The notes under the pieces are model-generated. The model made no database searches. It saw only the letters and a program-made list of their open reading frames with translations, and was not told where the DNA came from. A stretch of 64,000 nucleotides of DNA from positions 36,881 through 100,880 of IMG/VR virus record IMGVR_UViG_3300044981_000021; one strand, 5' to 3'. Both the position numbers and the translations under genes were made by a program. Shown in pieces: positions 15,442 to 21,517 of this stretch. The first letter of the stretch is position 1. Each line of letters opens with the position of its first letter. This stretch comes from a virus.

Positions 15442-16005
15442 TTATTCCGTGTCGAACTCAACCATTTCTTCGCCCTTGAATTTTACTTGTTGAAGAATTT
15501 CTAGTGGAATCAATCCATTCCTATATGCGACGATTACGCGATATTCTTCGAGTTTCAACTGACCCTTGAGTTTGTTGCACTCTAGGCAACAAGGAACTTT
15601 GAGTTTTCCGCCAAGACTTCGGGGCGTAACGTGGTCCTTGGTCCTAATAGCGTCCTTGGTGCAGTCTGTCATGTCCCGTCCGCAGTAAAAGCAACTGCTG
15701 TAATACTGCCGTGGCGTGATATTCGGGAAAAGCTTAATTCCAGGAATTTTGGGGGCCGATAACTGTATCGACTTAGGTTTTTTATCAGGAGCTAGGCGAA
15801 TAAGGTGTTTTTCGCCAACGGTATGCGGAAGTACACAGGTTCCGTTCGGAGCAACACATTCTACTGGTTCTACCGAAATACCGCCACGGGGAACATTTCC
15901 AAAATGATATTGGAAGCGTTGATCGGCTTCTGTGATATCTTCGGCATCACAGGCAAGAATAATCTTGCCCCCGCTATAGCGGTCGCGATAGATGTAGTGC
16001 TTCAT
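15442..16005 (-). CDS. HNH endonuclease
   Basis: A 187-residue protein. The C-terminal half has CFYCGRDMTDCT, RTKDHVTPRSLGGK, PCCLECNKLKG, a classical HNH with two Cys pairs. The N-terminus is unassigned. Free-standing in the tRNA array. Confidence 0.85.
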   Translation of the reverse strand: MKHYIYRDRYSGGKIILACDAEDITEADQRFQYHFGNVPRGGISVEPVECVAPNGTCVLPHTVGEKHLIRLAPDKKPKSIQLSAPKIPGIKLFPNITPRQYYSSCFYCGRDMTDCTKDAIRTKDHVTPRSLGGKLKVPCCLECNKLKGQLKLEEYRVIVAYRNGLIPLEILQQVKFKGEEMVEFDTE

Positions 16006-16014
16006 GGTTGGGCT

Positions 16015-16043
16015 AGGTTAATTTATGGTCAGCGGCAAGTCAA
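16015..16043 (-). promoter_or_regulatory. promoter for the HNH gene
   Basis: Minus strand TTGACT (16038-16043), 17 bases, TAACCT (16015-16020), ending about ten bases before ATG 16005. Confidence 0.5.
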
Positions 16044-16102
16044 GTTTCTCGCTTTAACATTTTAGTTATAACGCCATCGTTATTTTTACAACCTGAGCTA
16101 TT

Positions 16103-16132
16103 TTGCTCAGTATTGGCTCCCCAAACTTTATA
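16103..16132 (+). promoter_or_regulatory. plus-strand promoter
   Basis: TTGCTC (16103-16108), 18 bases, TTTATA (16127-16132), upstream of the gene at 16178. A CTGAGC/GCTCAG hairpin overlaps the -35. Confidence 0.45.
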
Positions 16133-16177
16133 GCCTTGTCACAGATCGTGACATTCCAACCAAGAGAGGAAAACACA

Positions 16178-16447
16178 ATGAACGTGCAAACACTGGCTGA
16201 AATCATCGAAAACCTGAGAGCGCAAGGCAAAGCATTCAACGAAGCCGCCGATACGCTTCAGGACAACAGGGGAAACCAGCAGAACGGAAATGGCCGCGCT
16301 AACGGCTTTTTAAGGCTGCCTCCACACGGAAACGCTGGGCGGCACATGAGCGCGGAGACTCGCAAGAAAATGTCGGCATCGCAGAAGGCGCGACATGCTT
16401 CCAAGCATATCCCTGCGATAGTGTCGGTTGATGATATGGTTGCCTAG
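16178..16447 (+). CDS. small protein with NUMOD3-like motif
   Basis: ATG 16178 follows AGAGAGGAAAACACA. The 89-residue product has a helical start and a basic segment MSAETRKKMSASQKARH that resembles the NUMOD3 DNA-binding motif of homing nucleases. It ends VA-stop, convergent with the gene at 16444. Confidence 0.6.
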   Translation: MNVQTLAEIIENLRAQGKAFNEAADTLQDNRGNQQNGNGRANGFLRLPPHGNAGRHMSAETRKKMSASQKARHASKHIPAIVSVDDMVA

Positions 16448-16593
16448 GCAACTAATTCATCTTCGGGTTCTGGCGTAGGTATGTATTCATCGTATCCGCC
16501 CCAGAACCCGTCGTCCTTTGCGACAGGGGGTGCGTAGGACCACAGGATGATCCACGCTAGGATTAGGGCAACGGTGATTAGGTAGGCAAGCAT
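16444..16593 (-). CDS. small membrane protein
   Basis: A 49-residue protein, MLAYLITVALILAWIILW then an acidic tail. Its TAG stop shares CTAG with the convergent plus-strand gene; the junction is the palindrome GTTGCCTAGGCAAC. Confidence 0.5.
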   Translation of the reverse strand: MLAYLITVALILAWIILWSYAPPVAKDDGFWGGYDEYIPTPEPEDELVA

Positions 16594-16597
16594 AAAA

Positions 16598-16672
16598 TGG
16601 TCGGGGTAGCTGATTCTGCCACAGCAACCCCTCGGTCCCAGGCCGAGTGCTCTGCTTTTGAGCTATACCCCG
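16598..16672 (-). tRNA. tRNA-Pro (TGG)
   Basis: Acceptor CGGGGTA/TACCCCG, anticodon stem CTCGG/CCGAG with loop CCTGGGA, encoded CCA. T-arm is degenerate (loop around TGGCAGAAT). Confidence 0.85.
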
Positions 16673-16677
16673 AAATT

Positions 16678-16753
16678 TGGTGGGACGGGCCAGAATCGGA
16701 CTGGCTACCACATGGGCTTCAGCCATGCACTCTACCGGCGAGTTCCACGTCCC
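16678..16753 (-). tRNA. tRNA-Phe (GAA)
   Basis: Anticodon stem CATGG/CCATG with loop CTGAAGC, T-arm GCCAG/CTGGC, acceptor GGGACG/CGTCCC, encoded CCA. Confidence 0.88.
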
Positions 16754-16770
16754 AAAATATTTTAGTGCGC

Positions 16771-16800
16771 TTGATAAAGTTTACGCAACCACGTCATAAT
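16771..16800 (+). promoter_or_regulatory. promoter for plus-strand HNH gene
   Basis: TTGATA (16771-16776), 18 bases, CATAAT (16795-16800); ATG follows eight bases later, so the message is nearly leaderless. Confidence 0.5.
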
Positions 16801-16807
16801 AACACTT

Positions 16808-17347
16808 ATGAAGATAGCCATCCATCATGGTAAACGCCGCAAACTTTATGAAACAAATTGCCAACACTGCAAGATATCGTTTTATACGCCAAAACATAAA
16901 CTAGACAAACAGTTGTCAAAGTATTGCTCCTTGCCGTGTTTCCACGCGGCCTCACGAACGGCAACAATAAAACCGTGCGCCATATGCGAAAAACAAATCA
17001 CGAGAACTCTAACGGCCTTGTCGCGATGCAAAAGTGGCCTATTTTTCTGCTCACGTAAATGTAAATCCATAGGCCAAAGATTTGAAAATACAACCATGGC
17101 CGCCTGCCATCCTGCGCATTACAAGGATGGTTCTTCGGCCTACGGTAGAATTGCGATTCGCCACCACGGTAATCACTGCAATCGTTGTGGCTACAAAGAA
17201 CATATTGAAATACTCCGCACTCACCATAAAGACAGAAATAGCGAAAACAACTTGCCGGATAACCTTGAGCGCTTATGCCCAAATTGTCACGAAACTGAAC
17301 ATTTTTTAGCGGGCGATGGTGTTTATACTGGACACAAACGCCACTAG
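16808..17347 (+). CDS. HNH endonuclease with zinc ribbons
   Basis: A 179-residue plus-strand gene in a minus-strand tRNA array, indicating insertion. N-terminal Cys pairs (NCQHCK, YCSLPCF, CAICEK, FCSRKCK) are followed by the HNH core CNRCGYKEHIEILRTHHKDR and RLCPNCHETEH. Confidence 0.88.
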   Translation: MKIAIHHGKRRKLYETNCQHCKISFYTPKHKLDKQLSKYCSLPCFHAASRTATIKPCAICEKQITRTLTALSRCKSGLFFCSRKCKSIGQRFENTTMAACHPAHYKDGSSAYGRIAIRHHGNHCNRCGYKEHIEILRTHHKDRNSENNLPDNLERLCPNCHETEHFLAGDGVYTGHKRH

Positions 17348-17363
17348 CTCACTGCTCAAAATT

Positions 17364-17438
17364 TGGTGGAGGCGCGGAGAGTCGAACTCCGGATACTTGG
17401 TTGCAGGCCAAGTGTGTTCCCGCTAGCACTACGCCCCC
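17364..17438 (-). tRNA. tRNA-Ala (TGC)
   Basis: Acceptor GGGGGCG/CGCCTCC, anticodon stem ACTTGG/CCAAGT with loop CCTGCAA, T-loop TTCGACT, encoded CCA. Confidence 0.9.
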
Positions 17439-17440
17439 AT

Positions 17441-17516
17441 TGGGGTATACGAGGAGGGTCGAACTCCCTAAAGACTGTTCCACAGACAGTCGCCGCACCG
17501 TTTGGCTTCGCATACC
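17441..17516 (-). tRNA. tRNA-His (GTG)
   Basis: Acceptor GGTATGC/GTATACC, anticodon stem GACTGT/ACAGTC with loop CTGTGGA, C73 and encoded CCA. Confidence 0.88.
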
Positions 17517-17522
17517 ATAACT

Positions 17523-17597
17523 TGGAGCTGAACGTCAGGCTTCAACTGACATCTCCGAATTCACAAGATTCGTGTTCTGGTTTTGAACTAGTTCAGC
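17523..17597 (-). tRNA. tRNA-Thr (TGT), embedded in an HNH reading frame
   Basis: Acceptor GCTGAAC/GTTCAGC, D-stem GTTC/GAAC, anticodon stem CGAAT/ATTCG with loop CTTGTGA, T-arm GTCAG/CTGAC, T73 and CCA. All arms pair. About 63 of its 75 bases are also the last codons of the HNH gene ending at 17535 on the same strand. Confidence 0.88.
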
Positions 17598-18293
17598 AAT
17601 TTCTCTAAATTCTCTTGTCCGTCTTTTCTTTCGCCTAGAAGCACTTGCTTGTTTATTTCGTGATCGAAACGTGGGCGTCAAGGCGTGGCAATTAGGGCAT
17701 AGCAATTTCAGGTTTTCGTCCTTATTGTTGTCGGCGTCTCCGTTGATATGTTCTATTTCTAGGGGTATTGGTTTTTGCAGCCACTCGGTCAAGCCGCAAC
17801 TTTCGCACCGATACCCACGAGTTCTAAATAAATATCCACGTAATGCATGACTAGTCCTAGCCGTTTCGGGAGAAGTGGTTAGACAATAAATCCGCATTCC
17901 GTAACACGAATTACAGAATTTCCTATGCGTCGAGCACGGCGTTCCACAATGTTCACACTGTCCGGACGTGAGTGCTCGCTTGCGGCGATGTTTTAAGTAA
18001 CACGCCCGACTACACGACCGCTGCTTTCGCTTCTCGTATGACATCTTTTCGCCACAATAAATACAACGCTTATTAGCAGCTTTTTCTCTAGCCGCCAAGG
18101 AAATCCCAACTCTAAATGCAGTCAATTTGTCTTTGGCTGCCAACCATCCGATGCGCCCAACATCTTCCCTCGACATTATCGGCTGTTCCCGTGGATCGTT
18201 TGTGTATATTCTTCGTGTTGTTTTTAAGGTGCGATCCCGATTCTTGTAATACCACCTGCGACGAGCCGCACGCCTTTTATCTTGGTTGCGCAT
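17535..18293 (-). CDS. HNH endonuclease whose 3' end overlaps tRNA-Thr
   Basis: A 252-residue protein. Several zinc ribbons (CIYCGEKMSYEK, CEHCGTPCSTH, FCNSCYG) precede the HNH core YRCESCGLTEWLQKPIPLEIEHINGD and KLLCPNCHALT. The final residues (about QNQNTNLVNSEMSVEA) are encoded by tRNA-Thr, indicating insertion at the tRNA with the frame running on into it. Confidence 0.85.
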   Translation of the reverse strand: MRNQDKRRAARRRWYYKNRDRTLKTTRRIYTNDPREQPIMSREDVGRIGWLAAKDKLTAFRVGISLAAREKAANKRCIYCGEKMSYEKRKQRSCSRACYLKHRRKRALTSGQCEHCGTPCSTHRKFCNSCYGMRIYCLTTSPETARTSHALRGYLFRTRGYRCESCGLTEWLQKPIPLEIEHINGDADNNKDENLKLLCPNCHALTPTFRSRNKQASASRRKKRRTREFREIAELVQNQNTNLVNSEMSVEA

Positions 18294-18301
18294 ATAAATG
18301 T

Positions 18302-18375
18302 TGGAGCCAAGAATACGAATCGGACGTATGCTTCGGTCGTACCAGGACCGCGTACTGCCACTATACGATCAAGGC
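18302..18375 (-). tRNA. tRNA-Thr (GGT)
   Basis: D-stem GTA/TAC, anticodon stem CGGTC/GACCG with loop CTGGTAC, T-arm ATACG/CGTAT, encoded CCA. The acceptor stem has two T-T mismatches in the middle. Confidence 0.75.
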
Positions 18376-18377
18376 TC

Positions 18378-18452
18378 TGGAGCCGAGACGGCGAATCGAG
18401 CGCCGATAACGAGTTTACGAATCTCGCATTCTTCCACTTGAATTATCCCGGC
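18378..18452 (-). tRNA. tRNA-Thr (CGT)
   Basis: Acceptor GCCGGGA/TCTCGGC, D-stem ATTC/GAAT, loop TTCGTAA, T-stem CGGCG/CGCCG, encoded CCA. Confidence 0.82.
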
Positions 18453-18458
18453 CAAACT

Positions 18459-18533
18459 TGGACTGCCGTGAGCGAATCGGACGCTCGTATAAGGTTTTGC
18501 AGACCTCAGCCTAAACCACTCGGCCAACGGCAG
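18459..18533 (-). tRNA. tRNA-Cys (GCA)
   Basis: Acceptor CTGCCGT/ACGGCAG, anticodon loop CTGCAAA in GAGGT/ACCTT, T-arm GAGCG/CGCTC, encoded CCA. Confidence 0.9.
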
Positions 18534-18539
18534 TAAAAT

Positions 18540-18640
18540 CTAGGTGTACGGTCCAAGAATCGCCGCGTTCCCGAATCGAACGGACCAACGCCACTGCTGC
18601 CTTGCAAGCGACCAGCGCCTTGTTGCGCACATACACCTAG
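18540..18640 (-). other. tRNA-like element with extra sequence, unresolved
   Basis: Ends form a 10-bp inverted repeat (CTAGGTGTAT / GTACACCTAG). Inside are a D-arm-like GCGC/GCGC hairpin, an anticodon-arm-like GTCGC-TTGCAAG-GCAGC and a T-arm-like stretch with TTCGATT, but about 19 extra bases separate the T-arm from the 3' acceptor strand and no CCA follows. A decayed or interrupted tRNA is the best guess. Confidence 0.4.
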
Positions 18641-18644
18641 AACT

Positions 18645-18718
18645 TGGAGCGGGATGCCGTAATCGAAACGGCGTCTGGAGTTTGGAAGACTCCGGCCTTG
18701 CCACTAGACGAATCCCGC
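18645..18718 (-). tRNA. tRNA-Gly (TCC)
   Basis: Acceptor GCGGGAT/ATCCCGC, anticodon stem GGAGT/ACTCC with loop CTTCCAA, T-loop TTCGATT, encoded CCA. Confidence 0.92.
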
Positions 18719-18964
18719 TTACTCAACGCATACACCGTTCATGTTTGTGGCGGTGCATTCTAAACAAAATTCTACCGCATGTTTAACGCATGGATACTGC
18801 TTCCAGCCATGCCTAGCCATGTAATGATCCCAATGGCTAGCGACCCAATAGCGGGGTCGCGAACTGGCACCAGCGCCGTGAGTCGGACACGGTACATCTG
18901 TTTTGGAGACAGATCGAGCACCCTTTTCGTCTTCGCTGGCAAAAATCTTCTTGAACAACTTCAT
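18719..18964 (-). CDS. small Cys/His protein spanning tRNA-Trp
   Basis: ATG 18964 has GGAAG upstream; the 81-codon frame MKLFKKIFASEDEKGARS passes through the whole tRNA-Trp gene and ends HGWKQYPCVKHAVEFCLECT...GVCVE at TAA beside tRNA-Gly. A shorter gene from an internal ATG (MARHGWKQYPC) downstream of the tRNA is an alternative. Confidence 0.35.
   Translation of the reverse strand: MKLFKKIFASEDEKGARSVSKTDVPCPTHGAGASSRPRYWVASHWDHYMARHGWKQYPCVKHAVEFCLECTATNMNGVCVE
18865..18940 (-). tRNA. tRNA-Trp (CCA)
   Basis: Acceptor GCCAGCG/CGCTGGT, anticodon stem ATCTGT/ACAGAT with loop CTCCAAA, T-loop TCCGACT, G73, encoded CCA. Confidence 0.9.
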
Positions 18965-18987
18965 TAAACGAACTTCCTTTCGTAATC

Positions 18988-19066
18988 TGGCGGTCGCAGC
19001 GGAATTTGAATCCGCGATCTGTTCCGTGACAGGGAACTGGGGACGGCCTGACTCCCCTATGCGACC
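18988..19066 (-). tRNA. tRNA-Asp (GTC)
   Basis: Acceptor GGTCGCA/TGCGACC, D-stem GGGG/CCCC, anticodon stem GTTCC/GGAAC with loop CTGTCAC, T-loop TTCAAAT, G73, CCA. Overlaps the stop of the gene at 19057. Confidence 0.92.
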
Positions 19067-19248
19067 GAATCTTTACAATGCGTACAGATGCATCCCCTGC
19101 CATGCAATTTAGAGATGCACTTACTGCACCAAAGTTGCGCCCAACCACCACAAAGTTTCTCGCCAATCACGTGCTCCTTTGCGTCCATGACGGTCATAAC
19201 TGCCCCGCTGCACCTGTGGCAAAACCCGATATGTTTCACGTGCGACAT
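19057..19248 (-). CDS. small zinc-ribbon protein ending inside tRNA-Asp
   Basis: A 63-residue protein with CHRCSGAVMTV, LWCSKCISKLHG and CICTHCKDSVA: three Cys pairs. The last codons and TAG stop are the first bases of tRNA-Asp. Confidence 0.55.
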   Translation of the reverse strand: MSHVKHIGFCHRCSGAVMTVMDAKEHVIGEKLCGGWAQLWCSKCISKLHGRGCICTHCKDSVA

Positions 19249-19253
19249 AAAAA

Positions 19254-19327
19254 TGGCCCCGAGTAGTTGAATCGAACAACTGTTGGCTGATCCAGAGTCA
19301 GCAGTCTTGCCACTAAACGAACTCGGA
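19254..19327 (-). tRNA. tRNA-Gln (CTG)
   Basis: Acceptor TCCGAGT/ACTCGGG, anticodon stem GCTGA/TCAGC with loop CTCTGGA, T-arm AGTTG/CAACT, encoded CCA. Confidence 0.9.
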
Positions 19328-19332
19328 AATCT

Positions 19333-19366
19333 TGGAGCCGGGAGTATTTTAATGAGCTATCCCGGC
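19333..19366 (-). other. tRNA remnant reduced to an acceptor stem with CCA
   Basis: GCCGGGA, then TAGCTCATTAAAATAC, then TCCCGGC-T-CCA: a perfect 7-bp acceptor stem, discriminator and CCA with only the first D-arm bases left. Looks like an internally deleted tRNA gene. Confidence 0.55.
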
Positions 19367-19428
19367 GCGCTCACTCGCGGAGCGTTGTCTGAAAAGGCGA
19401 TCAACCCTCCAGTCGCAACGACGCAAAA

Positions 19429-19502
19429 TGGAAGGGAGTCTGAGAATCGGACTCAGGTCTGATGATCCAAAGTCATCGGCATTGCCATTATGCGAACTCC
19501 CT
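19429..19502 (-). tRNA. tRNA-Gln (TTG)
   Basis: Acceptor AGGGAGT/ACTCCCT, anticodon stem GATGA/TCATC with loop CTTTGGA, encoded CCA. First bases overlap the TAG of the gene ending at 19501. Confidence 0.9.
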
Positions 19503-19686
19503 AACTCTTCAACGGAATTGCGCGTACGCATCTCGCGCAAATCACAAAACTTGAATCTACATCTTTTTCTAGTTTGCGCCGCGCCTCGCGACATTCTTCC
19601 ACTAGGGCACGATGGTCTGATAGCCCCATGCGGCAGTAATCTATCGTCCCGGGCATTACAATCGCGCCTAGAAGTTCATGCTTCAT
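19501..19686 (-). CDS. small hypothetical protein
   Basis: A 61-residue protein with a helical REARRKLEKDVD stretch and FVICARCVRAIP near the C-terminus. Start ATG overlaps the upstream gene's 3' end; the TAG stop touches tRNA-Gln(TTG). Confidence 0.55.
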   Translation of the reverse strand: MKHELLGAIVMPGTIDYCRMGLSDHRALVEECREARRKLEKDVDSSFVICARCVRAIPLKS

Positions 19687-19831
19687 AAATCCTTAACTCA
19701 AATGGCCCAAAGCGGTAACTTGTGTACGGGCTATATCCCCACATAAGCGTCCCGTTCATGCGTAACGTCTTGCCAAAACTCCATGCATCCCAATATGCGT
19801 GCCACGTTACGAGTTTGGAGCCGATAGTCAT
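19676..19831 (-). CDS. small aromatic-rich protein
   Basis: A 51-residue gene from ATG 19831, MTIGSKLVTWHAYWDAWSFG..., overlapping the next start. It begins eight bases after tRNA-Glu's CCA. Function unknown. Confidence 0.5.
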   Translation of the reverse strand: MTIGSKLVTWHAYWDAWSFGKTLRMNGTLMWGYSPYTSYRFGPFELRIYEA

Positions 19832-19838
19832 AAATCCT

Positions 19839-19913
19839 TGGTAGGGCCAACGGAAGTCGAATCCGTATTCACGCCTTGAAAGAGCGTTTACCTAGCCGTT
19901 AGTAGATGGCCCC
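19839..19913 (-). tRNA. tRNA-Glu (TTC)
   Basis: Acceptor GGGGCCA/TGGCCCT, anticodon stem ACGCT/GGCGT with loop CTTTCAA, T-arm ACGGA/TCCGT, encoded CCA. Confidence 0.9.
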
Positions 19914-19919
19914 AAAACT

Positions 19920-20264
19920 TTATACGGTCGCAGAATTGGCTATCACGGCCTCCGCGTATTCCACTAAGGGGCCATAACGCCTGCTATATCTCTTGTTTTT
20001 GCTTTGCTCCTTTGGCGTTGCCCAACGAACATTGCCACGTTCGTAATGACCGTTATTGTTTATCCTTTCTAGTGTTGAACCCTCCGGCCTCGGGCCTAAT
20101 TCTTACATGAATTCGCCAAACGAAACAAATCTAAATTCTATCCCCCTGCCGCCGTAGTACCTGAAATCTTCGCAATTACTATTCATGCAACGGTATCGCG
20201 CATGGTCGAAAGATTTATATTCCCGCTTAAATTGTTTCGTTAAGCCACTTCCCGAAAATCTCAC
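19920..20264 (-). pseudogene. HNH endonuclease interrupted by in-frame TAA
   Basis: GTG 20264 (TAGGAG upstream) opens VRFSGSGLTKQFKREYKSF, then YYGGRGIEFRFVSFGEFM, a TAA at 20103-20105, and the frame continues ELGPRPEGSTLERINNNGHY, RGNVRWATPKEQSKNKR to TAA 19920. The HNH at 47598 aligns across the stop (SFEQFYDELGARP), so the TAA replaces a sense codon. Confidence 0.75.
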
Positions 20265-20276
20265 CGTTAATCTCCT

Positions 20277-20311
20277 AAAAAACGTTTAGCCCCGCATTGT
20301 TTTTCGGGGCT
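20277..20311 (-). terminator. Rho-independent terminator
   Basis: Minus strand AGCCCCG, ten-base loop, CGGGGCT, then AAACGTTTTTT. It lies nine bases downstream of a palindrome copy and just upstream of the broken HNH gene. Confidence 0.7.
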
Positions 20312-20319
20312 AATTGAAC

Positions 20320-20332
20320 TACGTTAAATGTA
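20320..20332. repeat. 13-bp palindrome copy
   Basis: TACGTTAAATGTA in non-coding DNA, directly before a terminator. Confidence 0.8.
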
Positions 20333-20434
20333 CTTTCCCCGATTGTTTATGGCGTACCTTCCCCCGCCTGCCATTGGGCTGGTGTCGGGAAGCAATCGGC
20401 ATGAAATTGAACATTCATTGGTTAATGAAACAAG

Positions 20435-20462
20435 CCTAAAGCATGTCTGCTTGTTCTGTCAA
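20435..20462 (-). promoter_or_regulatory. promoter downstream of tRNA-Arg(CCG)
   Basis: Minus strand TTGACA (20457-20462), 16 bases, TTTAGG (20435-20440). Perfect -35, weak -10. Confidence 0.4.
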
Positions 20463-20470
20463 GAAAAAAG

Positions 20471-20547
20471 TGGAAGGCCGGATCGGACTTGAACCGACAA
20501 CCTCAAGATTCGGAATCTTGCGCGAGTTCCCTTTTCGCTTCCGGCCC
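20471..20547 (-). tRNA. tRNA-Arg (CCG)
   Basis: Acceptor GGGCCGG/CCGGCCT, D-stem GCGA/TCGC, anticodon stem CAAGA/TCTTG with loop TTCCGAA, T-loop TTCAAGT, encoded CCA. Confidence 0.9.
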
Positions 20548-20550
20548 AAA

Positions 20551-20627
20551 TGGTCCTAGCGACAGGATTCAAACCTGCATTCAACTGTTTAGGAAACAGT
20601 GCCGTTGTTCAGTTACGGAACGCTAGG
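20551..20627 (-). tRNA. tRNA-Arg (CCT)
   Basis: Acceptor CCTAGCG/CGCTAGG, anticodon stem ACTGT/ACAGT with loop TTCCTAA, encoded CCA. Confidence 0.9.
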
Positions 20628-20953
20628 AAAATCGGCCACAAGTCAAACTGCAAACTTTCGCTAGCTACTTCGTCCTTCTGCGCTGGGCCACTCACGACGG
20701 TTAAGCTCTATCTATCCCAGCCTTCGGTCGGCTCTTTCCTCCGATTAGGGGCGTCATCTTCCAGACTTTTTGCCAACTTCGTTGGTTCCACTAGAACCAT
20801 TACTGGATTGCATCTAACTTCGCCAACGCGACACTAGATCGACTTTCGGGAGCGGGTTAGATACCCGTTGCTTGGCCAAGCATCCCCTCGGCTAGTCGTC
20901 CAACCGGCAAGCGGCAGTTTTTTCGTGGCCGAAATAAATATAACACGGGAAAA
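20628..20953. other. gap without a confident gene
   Basis: About 325 bases between tRNAs. On the minus strand there is a frame MVLVEPTKLAKSLEDDAPN...EGWDR ending at TAG that stays open after it, and a tRNA-like stretch at 20855-20920 (ACGGG/CCCGC arm, palindrome TGCTTGGCCAAGCA) that does not fold as a full cloverleaf. I assign neither. Confidence 0.4.
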
Positions 20954-21031
20954 TGGTGCAGGATAGTGGACTCGAACCACTCGCCTCGGCTTTCGTAGAA
21001 CCGCGCTCTAGTCCTGATGAGCTAATCCTGC
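20954..21031 (-). tRNA. tRNA-Arg (ACG)
   Basis: Acceptor GCAGGAT/ATCCTGC, anticodon stem CGGTT/AGCCG with loop CTACGAA, T-loop TTCGAGT, encoded CCA. Confidence 0.92.
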
Positions 21032-21036
21032 AAACT

Positions 21037-21111
21037 TGGGAGCGCATAACCGGGTCGAACGGTTGTCTCTTAGGTAGAAGCCAAGGCTCTGTCCTGTTGA
21101 GCTAATGCGCC
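21037..21111 (-). tRNA. tRNA-Arg (TCT)
   Basis: Acceptor GGCGCAT/ATGCGCT, anticodon loop CTTCTAC in CTTGG/CTAAG, T-loop TTCGACC, encoded CCA. Confidence 0.88.
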
Positions 21112-21118
21112 ACAATTC

Positions 21119-21194
21119 TGGTGGAAGTGAGACGATTCAAACGTCCATCGGCCTACTTAAAAGGTAGGGGTCTTAATCGTTAGACGACACTTCC
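21119..21194 (-). tRNA. tRNA-Lys (TTT)
   Basis: Acceptor GGAAGTG/CACTTCC, anticodon stem CCTAC/GTAGG with loop CTTTTAA, encoded CCA. Confidence 0.9.
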
Positions 21195-21199
21195 AAAAC

Positions 21200-21274
21200 T
21201 GGTGGAGCGCAATGGACTCGAACCATTGTTTCCCGAGTAAGGGTCGGGTTGCCTAGCCACTGACGGAGCGCTCC
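21200..21274 (-). tRNA. tRNA-Lys (CTT) with C33
   Basis: Acceptor GGAGCGC/GCGCTCC, anticodon stem CCCGA/TCGGG with loop CCCTTAC: position 33 is C, not the near-universal T. Encoded CCA. Confidence 0.85.
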
Positions 21275-21280
21275 TAAAAA

Positions 21281-21358
21281 TGGTGCGGAATATTGGAATT
21301 GAACCAATGGCCTCGTCCTTATCAGAGACGCGCTCTAAGCCAACTGAGCTAATTCCGC
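21281..21358 (-). tRNA. tRNA-Ile (GAT)
   Basis: Acceptor GCGGAAT/ATTCCGC, anticodon stem CGTCT/GGACG with loop CTGATAA, encoded CCA. Confidence 0.92.
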
Positions 21359-21359
21359 A

Positions 21360-21435
21360 TGGTGCCGGAGCCAAGACTCGAACTTGGGACTTCCTGCTTG
21401 TAGGGCAGGCACTCTGGCCGCTGAGTTAATCCGGC
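21360..21435 (-). tRNA. tRNA-Val (TAC)
   Basis: Anticodon stem CCTGC/GCAGG with loop CCTACAA, T-arm CCAAG/CTTGG, acceptor GCCGGA/TCCGGC, encoded CCA. Confidence 0.9.
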
Positions 21436-21437
21436 AC

Positions 21438-21512
21438 TGGTTGAGGGCGATGGAATCGAACCATCCCGAAACAGTGTTTATAAGACGCCGCAGCGCTCCA
21501 GTGCTGCCCTCA
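21438..21512 (-). tRNA. tRNA-Ile (TAT)
   Basis: Acceptor TGAGGGC/GCCCTCA, T-arm GATGG/CCATC, anticodon loop CTTATAA in a stem with one C-A mismatch, encoded CCA. UAU anticodons are uncommon in bacteria. Confidence 0.82.
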
Positions 21513-21517
21513 AAATC

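Noticed and set aside
19907-19975. tRNA-like stretch GGCCCCTTAGTGG... upstream of tRNA-Glu
   Set aside because: No T-arm or proper anticodon arm forms; it is explained as the C-terminal coding end of the broken HNH gene.
20855-20920. Possible tRNA at 20.86-20.92 kb
   Set aside because: Has an arm-like ACGGG/CCCGC hairpin and a palindromic TGCTTGGCCAAGCA but no matching acceptor strands and no CCA.
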